Source: an uncultured Clostridia bacterium
GTDB taxonomy: Bacteria; Bacillota; Clostridia; Oscillospirales; Acutalibacteraceae
DNA length: 5,702 bases
Assembly (NCBI GenBank): GCA_947624755.1
Contig: CANQLQ010000137.1
Coordinates: 1-5,702, forward strand
Reading direction: 5' to 3'
The notes under the pieces were generated by a model. It had not been told where the DNA came from. It worked only from the letters and a program-made list of their open reading frames with translations, and made no database searches. Positions 1-3,627 of the stretch are shown here, in pieces. Position 1 is the first letter of the stretch. The number at the start of each line of letters is the position of its first letter. Both the position numbers and the translations under genes were made by a program.

Positions 1-21
1 TCTATAGGCGAAGCGACCCGC

Positions 22-42
22 TTTGAACGCTTTGCGTTCAAA
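22..42. repeat. Perfect inverted repeat, 9-bp arms
   Basis: TTTGAACGC (22-30) and GCGTTCAAA (34-42) are exact reverse complements separated by TTT. The hairpin is not followed by a T-run, so it is not a canonical terminator. It sits among short GCGAAGC repeats (8-14 and 50-56) and may be part of a dispersed intergenic repeat. Confidence 0.7.
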
Positions 43-70
43 CGGTTGAGCGAAGCCGTACGTCAGCATG

Positions 71-105
71 TTTCTTTTGGAACTTTTCTTTCAAAAGAAA
101 AGTTC
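71..105. repeat. Perfect 12-bp hairpin with an overlapping alternative
   Basis: GAACTTTTCTTT (80-91) and AAAGAAAAGTTC (94-105) are exact reverse complements with a two-base spacer. The upstream TTTCTTTTG (71-79) is also an exact reverse complement of CAAAAGAAA (92-100), so two mutually exclusive stems can form. Neither is followed by a T-run on the plus strand. It could be the end of an upstream transcription unit or a dispersed genomic repeat; the window does not decide. Confidence 0.65.
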
Positions 106-194
106 GCCGACGGCAGTCAAAGCCTATAATTTGCACAAATTTGGCAAAGTATTACGCAATATTTGCAAGCAAGATATTAAGCCTTAAGCGTGAC

Positions 195-214
195 TTAATC
201 AGTGATTCCCTAAG
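195..214 (+). repeat. Copy A of a motif flanking pth
   Basis: TTAATCAGTGATTCCCTAAG. The 13 bases at 195-207 recur as an exact reverse complement at 861-873 downstream of pth, and a diverged direct copy lies at 890-909. Copies A and C therefore bracket pth in inverted orientation, about 680 bp from end to end. Confidence 0.6.
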
Positions 215-276
215 AAAATTCTCAGACTTGGTGTTTAATTATGATTTTTAAAAAAGATAAAAGTGAAAATACAAAT

Positions 277-846
277 ATGTTTGAATATATGATAGTGGGA
301 CTTGGCAATCCCGGTACAAAATATGAATTTACAAGGCATAACGCAGGATTTCTGACAATTGATTTGTTTGCCCAAAAACATAACTTTAAAATCGACCGCC
401 TTAAATTTAAGGCTCTTTGCGCCGATGAAAAAATAGGCGGCAAACGCTGTCTTTTTATGAAGCCGCAGACTTTTATGAATCTCAGCGGTGAAGCCGTTAG
501 GGAAGCGGCGCAGTTTTATAAAATCCCTCCCGAAAGAATTATCGTTATTTTTGACGACATCAATCTTGATATCGGGAAAATGAGGATCCGCCGCAAAGGT
601 TCGGACGGCGGTCATAACGGAATCAAAAGTATAATTTATCAGCTTTCGAGCAATGAGTTCCCAAGAATAAAAATCGGAGTCGGACAAAAACCGCACCCCG
701 ATTTTGACCTTGCCGCATGGGTTTTGAAAACTTTTACCAATGATGAACTAAAAGCCCTCAGACAGTGTAGCGACAACGCTTGCGAGGCGGTCGAGCTGAT
801 TGTTCAAGGAAAGACAGATGAGGCTATGAATAGGTTTAATTCATAA
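277..846 (+). CDS. pth: Peptidyl-tRNA hydrolase (Pth)
   Basis: Cytoplasmic enzyme that cleaves the ester bond of peptidyl-tRNAs dropped from stalled ribosomes, recycling tRNA. Numbered from the ATG at 277 it has 189 residues, normal for the family. The diagnostic motifs are in order: IVGLGNPG (6-13), TRHNAG (19-24, catalytic His21), TFMNLSG (65-71, Asn68), DDINLDIG (93-100, acidic residue paired with the His) and GGHNGIKSI (111-119, Asn114). The C-terminus ends in the usual AMNRFN. An in-frame ATG at 241 would add 12 charged residues (MIFKKDKSENTN) not expected in the family and has no Shine-Dalgarno, so I chose 277; its own site (AAGTGA near 262-267) is weak. ATG 289 is a further possibility. 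The gene ends in TAA and is bracketed by inverted motif copies. The family assignment is firm; only the start is uncertain. Confidence 0.96.
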   Translation: MFEYMIVGLGNPGTKYEFTRHNAGFLTIDLFAQKHNFKIDRLKFKALCADEKIGGKRCLFMKPQTFMNLSGEAVREAAQFYKIPPERIIVIFDDINLDIGKMRIRRKGSDGGHNGIKSIIYQLSSNEFPRIKIGVGQKPHPDFDLAAWVLKTFTNDELKALRQCSDNACEAVELIVQGKTDEAMNRFNS

Positions 847-854
847 TTTTTGTA

Positions 855-909
855 CTTGGAAATCACTGATTAATACAAACTGCCCTGAATTAATCGGTGC
901 TTCCTTAGC
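855..909. repeat. Imperfect long hairpin built from motif copies C and B
   Basis: The arm at 858-874 (GGAAATCACTGATTAAT) pairs with 889-904 (ATTAATCGGTGCTTCC) over about 15 positions, with one G-T wobble, one mismatch and one bulged A, around a 14-base loop. The left arm contains the reverse complement of copy A (195-207) and the right arm is a diverged direct copy of it. The hairpin begins a few bases after the pth stop, but no T-run follows, so it is at best a non-canonical terminator or an mRNA-stabilising structure; a small mobile repeat is equally possible. Confidence 0.6.
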
Positions 910-913
910 TTGA

Positions 914-950
914 GCGTTTAATGTCTGAAAATCAGAAAGTATTAAGACGC
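914..950. repeat. Second hairpin, just before the small gene
   Basis: GCGT-TTAAT (914-922) pairs with ATTAA-ACGC (941-950, with G946 bulged), and inside it CTGA (925-928) pairs with TCAG (932-935). The structure ends seven bases before the GAGGG ribosome binding site of the small gene at 968, so if transcribed it might influence its translation. Confidence 0.45.
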
Positions 951-967
951 CTAAATGAGGGTAAGTA

Positions 968-1136
968 ATGAACGATATAATATATATCACACCTGAACAG
1001 GCTAATAGCTCATGCTAAAACCGAAAACATAAGCCTAAATGTTGCCGCAGGTAAAACAGATAAAGATTTACTGCATAAAATTATGACTGCAATTATGAGT
1101 GATACTTATGCTGACGATAAAGAATTGAAACTTTAA
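968..1136 (+). pseudogene. Small unknown gene with an apparent +1 frameshift
   Basis: A Shine-Dalgarno GAGGG (957-961) lies 6 bases before ATG 968, but that frame stops after 16 codons (TAA 1016-1018). The next frame is open up to TAA 1134-1136. Removing a single G from the GG at 1000-1001 joins them into a 55-residue product that begins MNDIIYITPEQLIAHAKTEN, continues with NVAAGKTDKDLLHKIM and ends in ADDKELKL, a plausible helical, charged small protein. The smooth join and the good ribosome binding site suggest a real small gene broken by one inserted base, or a sequencing error; a programmed shift is possible, but I see no classic slippery site. I do not recognise the family. It follows pth in the same direction, behind two hairpins. 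Confidence 0.45.
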
Positions 1137-1205
1137 ATTTGTAATTCAATCAATAGCAATTTATAAGGGATTAAGCGGTCATTTCCCTATCTTTAGCCCC
1201 CACAT

Positions 1206-1242
1206 ACAAGAAAAAGCCGAAGAAAAATGACTTTTTCTCCGG
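1206..1242 (-). terminator. Rho-independent terminator of the lipoprotein gene
   Basis: Read on the minus strand, CCGGAGAAAAA (1242-1232) pairs with TTTTTCTTCGG (1227-1217) over 11 positions (one G-T wobble) around the tetraloop GTCA, followed after GC by TTTTTCTTG (1215-1207). It lies about 90 bases past the lipoprotein stop at 1335. On the plus strand no T-run follows, so it should act mainly on the minus-strand transcript. Confidence 0.75.
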
Positions 1243-1334
1243 TCAGCGTGTAAAAAATATGTGTCGCTTGGCAATATGCACAAAACTTGGGGAAGCTCTA
1301 ATTATTTTACTATTGCATAAACTGTTCACACTTA

Positions 1335-2342
1335 TCAATGCCGCTCACTTTTTTGACTTCTCACGCTTTCAACATTTCTATAAATTTCATTGATTTTTTT
1401 GCTTTCCTCTGTCACTTTCAGCTTTGCGGCTTCTTTAGTAATTTTCGCTTCAATCTTCGGCATTTTCATTTCATCAAGCACCACTTCCCTGTATGCTTCA
1501 AATGCATCTTCATCGCTTGTTGCAATTGTTGAACGCTCAACAACATAAACGCTTGAGCCCGAAGTCACAGGCGCAGCCTTGCCGTGGGAAATCGTTGAAA
1601 CCTTTTTAAAAAAGTCATCGGCATACATCGGATCATTTTCTTTAACGAGGTTTACCTGAAGCTCTTCGGTTACAACAAGTCCCTGAGAAGAGCAATAGTC
1701 GGCATACACATCGTCAATGGAAGCTCCGTCATTTATTTTATTTGCCATTTCGCGAAACTCCTGAATCAAATTTTCCCTTTCCTTTTCGGTCATAGGTATG
1801 GTTTCGCCCTTTGCGTTTAGCTTCGTGAATGAACCTTCAAAGCCCTTGTAACCTATAAACATTTCAACAAACTGCTGTTTAAGCTTATCGTCGGAAACCG
1901 GTTTTTTTCCGTTTTGCCCGAAATAATACTGAACAAGCTGCTTTTTCATCGCTTCGTAAGTGTTGATTTTTGTAATATCGGGCTTTGAAACACCGATTGA
2001 TTTATAGTATTCACCGAAAAGATCCCAAATGTCTTGCGTTTTTTCGGCAATATCGGATTTATACTGAATTTGAAGGTTGATTGAATTATCCTTCATAAGC
2101 TTCTCGGCACAAGCTATGTCTCTGCAAACAGAAACTGCCTTTTTGATAATCGCTTCGCTGTCATCCTTATTCACACCGTAATCTTTGGGAGCGGCCATGA
2201 TTCGGTCAATATAATATGCCAAAACGCCCTCGGTAGCATGATAGTCTCCGATAGTAAGCGGGTATTCTTCTTTTTTTGAACATGAGCTAAGAGTAAACAC
2301 GATTGAAATTATAAGAATAAGACACAATAATTTCGTTTTCAT
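1335..2342 (-). CDS. Secreted lipoprotein, PrsA/SurA-like (parvulin-type) foldase candidate
   Basis: 335 residues. The N-terminus is a lipoprotein signal: MKTK, a hydrophobic stretch (about 5-18) and the lipobox LSSC with Cys21 as the expected lipidated residue, so the mature protein would be anchored outside the membrane. Residues 27-140 are mostly helical, starting TIGDYHATEGVLAYYI, as in SurA/PrsA N-terminal chaperone domains. Residues 149-275 have the outline of a parvulin (PpiC) domain: VSDDKLKQQF, then FREMANKINDGASIDDVYADY, then FFKKVSTISHGKAAPVTSGSSVYVVER near the end. The histidine usual near the start of active parvulins (HI-type motif) is not evident; YKGFEGSF stands in its place, so the domain may be a chaperone without isomerase activity. 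The C-terminal 60 residues are charged and helical. No good Shine-Dalgarno precedes the ATG. It has its own terminator. Lipoprotein status is firm; the foldase call is a family-level inference. Confidence 0.7.
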   Translation of the reverse strand: MKTKLLCLILIISIVFTLSSCSKKEEYPLTIGDYHATEGVLAYYIDRIMAAPKDYGVNKDDSEAIIKKAVSVCRDIACAEKLMKDNSINLQIQYKSDIAEKTQDIWDLFGEYYKSIGVSKPDITKINTYEAMKKQLVQYYFGQNGKKPVSDDKLKQQFVEMFIGYKGFEGSFTKLNAKGETIPMTEKERENLIQEFREMANKINDGASIDDVYADYCSSQGLVVTEELQVNLVKENDPMYADDFFKKVSTISHGKAAPVTSGSSVYVVERSTIATSDEDAFEAYREVVLDEMKMPKIEAKITKEAAKLKVTEESKKINEIYRNVESVRSQKSERH

Positions 2343-2403
2343 TTCTATTCAATATCACAGACTGACCGATATACGGCAAGTTTGTAAATTCCTTTCCCGG
2401 TTA

Positions 2404-2434
2404 ATATTACATAACATTACTATATTGCTGTAAA
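2404..2434 (-). promoter_or_regulatory. Possible promoter of the lipoprotein gene
   Basis: On the minus strand TTTACA (2434-2429) is followed after 19 bases by TAATAT (2409-2404), about 60 bases before the ATG at 2342. The spacer is longer than ideal. The -35 overlaps an AT-only palindrome (TAAATAA 2431-2437, TTATTTA 2441-2447) that lies just after the stop of the upstream membrane protein gene; that palindrome is too weak to call a terminator, so read-through from the upstream gene is also possible. Confidence 0.3.
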
Positions 2435-2451
2435 TAAAAGTTATTTATGTT

Positions 2452-3120
2452 CTAATTCTTCTTCTTTTTCTTTTTGTTTATATTCTTATTTGTATTTTTA
2501 TTTATACCTATTTTTTTATTTATACCTATAATCTTATTTATATATTTTGTTTTTAGTGCGGGATTTTTTCTAAAAATAAGATACTCGTGTGTCGCAAAAA
2601 CAACATAGTACAAATTAATAATTAATACCATAATCCCTAAAACCAAAACTAACATATGCATATCTTTGTAATACAACAATGCACATATATCCCCTGCCAT
2701 TTTCAAAATTGCAATCGGCAGCCGGCCATGCGGGGACAAACTTTTTGCAAAAATTGCATACTCTGCCGCGTTAACTATGTCAATAATAAACGATGAAAGA
2801 AGCATTCCGTTTTCTGCTTTAAAAATAAAATAAAGTAAAACTGCCGTTAAAGCTGTTGCAGACAGATAAATTCTTCTCTGACGCTTGTCCCTTAAAAAGA
2901 AGCGCAGATTATAGATATAAATAAGACTGTCAGGCAATATCCAAAAAATATGAATCCATAATCCGTGTGAAACTAAGAGTGCGTTTATCTCCCATGCCAA
3001 ATTGAGCATCCCGCAAACCATAGGACCCAACAGGCCGCCCTCTTTTCGATGTGTATAACTGAAAAAAACTATACATATGTATGCAAAAGACCAAAACAAG
3101 CACGAAAAAATATCCGCCAA
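2452..3120 (-). CDS. Seven-helix membrane protein, possibly PaxB/Pyr4 terpene-cyclase-like
   Basis: Hydrophobic protein with about seven predicted membrane helices and a cytoplasmic-looking, lysine/asparagine-rich tail ending in six lysines and Asn. Numbered from the upstream ATG (3159), helices fall near 12-34, 42-64, 67-88, 97-114, 118-139, 145-164 and 168-190. The segment GMLNLAWEINALL (50-62), with Glu57 in helix 2, followed by WILPDSLIYIYNLRF, recalls the PaxB/Pyr4/AndB family of integral-membrane terpene cyclases, which are seven-helix proteins with a catalytic Glu in a similar WE context. This is recognition from memory, and no terpenoid genes are nearby, so a function should not be assumed. 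I place the start at TTG 3120 (giving 222 residues) because AAAGGTG (3135-3129) lies 8 bases before it, while ATG 3159 has no Shine-Dalgarno and overlaps a strong promoter. The tail carries an in-frame 18-bp duplication. Confidence 0.75.
   Translation of the reverse strand: MADIFSCLFWSFAYICIVFFSYTHRKEGGLLGPMVCGMLNLAWEINALLVSHGLWIHIFWILPDSLIYIYNLRFFLRDKRQRRIYLSATALTAVLLYFIFKAENGMLLSSFIIDIVNAAEYAIFAKSLSPHGRLPIAILKMAGDICALLYYKDMHMLVLVLGIMVLIINLYYVVFATHEYLIFRKNPALKTKYINKIIGINKKIGINKNTNKNINKKKKKKN
2495..2529. repeat. Tandem 18-bp repeat in the membrane protein tail
   Basis: TTTTTATTTATACCTAT occurs exactly at 2495-2511 and again at 2513-2529, a period of 18 bases. On the coding (minus) strand each unit encodes IGINK(K/N), giving the doubled IGINKKIGINKN. 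Since 18 is a multiple of three, gain or loss of units keeps the frame, so the tail length may vary between strains. Further NKN/INK units beside it look like decayed copies. Confidence 0.8.
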
Positions 3121-3128
3121 GAGATTCA

Positions 3129-3135
3129 CACCTTT
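3129..3135 (-). promoter_or_regulatory. Ribosome binding site deciding the TTG start
   Basis: AAAGGTG on the minus strand, 8 bases before TTG 3120-3118. It lies inside the longer reading frame that begins at ATG 3159, yet is the only good Shine-Dalgarno near the 5' end and falls downstream of the predicted transcription start. Confidence 0.55.
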
Positions 3136-3150
3136 TGAAAATTTGATATA

Positions 3151-3179
3151 AGTATACATTTTTTTTACAACGAAGTCAA
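3151..3179 (-). promoter_or_regulatory. Sigma-A promoter of the membrane protein gene
   Basis: Minus strand: -35 TTGACT (3179-3174) and -10 TATACT (3156-3151) with an optimal 17-bp spacer; each box is one base from consensus. The transcript should begin near 3145-3143, inside the apparent coding region that starts at ATG 3159 (that ATG lies in the spacer, touching the -10). This leaves a leader of about 25 bases before the TTG at 3120. Confidence 0.65.
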
Positions 3180-3189
3180 CATAATGAGG

Positions 3190-3201
3190 TGTGCCGGCAC
3201 A
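3190..3201. promoter_or_regulatory. 12-bp palindrome, possible operator
   Basis: TGTGCCGGCACA is a perfect palindrome lying 10 bp upstream of the -35 box of the minus-strand promoter (3174-3179). It is GC-rich in an AT-rich setting, which makes chance less likely. A dimeric regulator of the membrane protein gene could bind here; no particular regulator can be named. Confidence 0.4.
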
Positions 3202-3397
3202 ACACCGCTGCTTGAATTTTTAATAAAACGCAAGCTGACGTTATTTAGAGCTTCGGTAATGCATTGTACTGCCGCCGAAAAACGAAGGAGATTGGGTCGG
3301 CTTAAAAGGAGTGGGATATTTTTTTATAAATATAATCATAAATATACCAAATTTTTATATATATACAACTTTAATTTTGCCTAATTTTATATTTACT

Positions 3398-3427
3398 TTG
3401 ACATATTTTAGTGATAAAATATATACT
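3398..3427 (+). promoter_or_regulatory. Sigma-A promoter of nifJ
   Basis: A perfect -35 TTGACA (3398-3403) is followed by TATATACT: TATATA (3420-3425) with a 16-bp spacer or TATACT (3422-3427) with an 18-bp spacer. A long A/T-only-rich tract upstream may strengthen it. The predicted start near 3433 gives a leader of about 195 bases before the nifJ ATG. Confidence 0.7.
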
Positions 3428-3478
3428 GTTGTTTTATGCAAAGAATATTTGAACCCGATTTTGTTTTGAACTCTGAAT

Positions 3479-3592
3479 GTAAAATTTTGCGCATAGTCGG
3501 GTGTTTCTTAAAAAAGACACAAAATTCCGTTTGCGGGTAAAATTTTGTGTTTGGGGCATATTGAGTTTGCCTATTGTTTGCAAAAGCAACAA
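3479..3592 (+). promoter_or_regulatory. Structured 5' leader of nifJ with alternative stems
   Basis: ACACAAAATT (3517-3526) is the exact reverse complement of AATTTTGTGT (3541-3550), with a small inner CCG/CGG stem (3527-3536). Two upstream segments compete for the same strand: GTGT (3501-3504) can pair with ACAC 3517-3520, and AATTTTG (3483-3489) can pair with CAAAATT 3520-3526. GTAAAATTTTG occurs twice (3479-3489, 3537-3547). A further bulged stem, TTGTTTGC (3574-3581) with GCAACAA (3586-3592), precedes the ribosome binding site. No T-run follows any stem, so a classical attenuator is not supported; control of stability or translation is possible. I recognise no known riboswitch class. Confidence 0.4.
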
Positions 3593-3612
3593 ACAGATAT
3601 AAAGAAAAAGTC

Positions 3613-3619
3613 AAGGAGG
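3613..3619 (+). promoter_or_regulatory. Strong ribosome binding site of nifJ
   Basis: AAGGAGG, complementary to the 16S rRNA 3' end, 8 bases before ATG 3628. It fixes the nifJ start and fits high expression. Confidence 0.9.
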
Positions 3620-3627
3620 ATTATCCA

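Larger units (their letters stand above)
1..240. other. Non-coding region upstream of pth with structured repeats
   Basis: No convincing gene lies here. Frame 1 stays open from the window edge to a TAA at 127-129 (42 codons), but most of it is made of inverted repeats and it resembles no protein I recognise, so I treat it as repeat DNA and not as a gene tail. The segment holds two perfect hairpins (22-42 and 80-105) and, at 195-214, one copy of a motif that recurs after pth. I found no convincing sigma-A promoter for pth between the hairpins and its start; pth may be transcribed from beyond the left edge or from a weak promoter. Confidence 0.5.
847..1334. other. Gene-poor interval between pth and the lipoprotein gene
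   Basis: This 488-bp stretch separates the converging ends of pth (+) and the lipoprotein gene (-). It contains two adjacent hairpins (858-904 and 914-950), a short apparently frameshifted gene (968-1136) and a minus-strand terminator (1206-1242). I see nothing definite in 1137-1205 or in 1243-1334, the latter being the 3' untranslated part of the lipoprotein transcript. Many clostridial genomes have mfd directly after pth; no trace of mfd is visible here. Confidence 0.6.
3160..3627. other. Divergent intergenic regulatory region
   Basis: This region between the membrane protein gene and nifJ holds a promoter facing each way, a 12-bp palindrome (3190-3201), a very AT-rich tract (about 3317-3395) that could act as an UP element for the nifJ promoter, and a structured nifJ leader (about 3434-3627). 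A 66-codon plus-strand frame at 3184-3384 has no ribosome binding site and unlikely composition, and I do not consider it a gene. In 3202-3316 I see only short inverted repeats, such as GCCGA/TCGGC at 3274-3303. Confidence 0.6.

Noticed and set aside
1..129. 42-codon open frame running in from the left edge, possibly a gene tail
   Set aside because: It consists largely of inverted repeats and matches no protein pattern I know. It cannot be fully excluded because the left flank is missing.
235..696. 153-codon minus-strand reading frame opposite pth
   Set aside because: It lies antisense to the unmistakable pth motifs and has no independent support.
858..950. The paired hairpins after pth as a canonical rho-independent terminator
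   Set aside because: Neither stem is followed by a T-run on either strand, and the stems are AT-rich.
1168..1189. AGGGA/TCCCT inverted repeat as an additional terminator
   Set aside because: The stem is only about 5 bp with a long loop and has no T-run.
3184..3384. 66-codon plus-strand reading frame in the divergent intergenic region
   Set aside because: No ribosome binding site, it starts over a palindrome and another gene's promoter area, runs into an AT-only tract, and has an implausible composition.
3400..3627. Known riboswitch or T-box in the nifJ leader
   Set aside because: No recognisable conserved core of any riboswitch class or T-box motif is visible.
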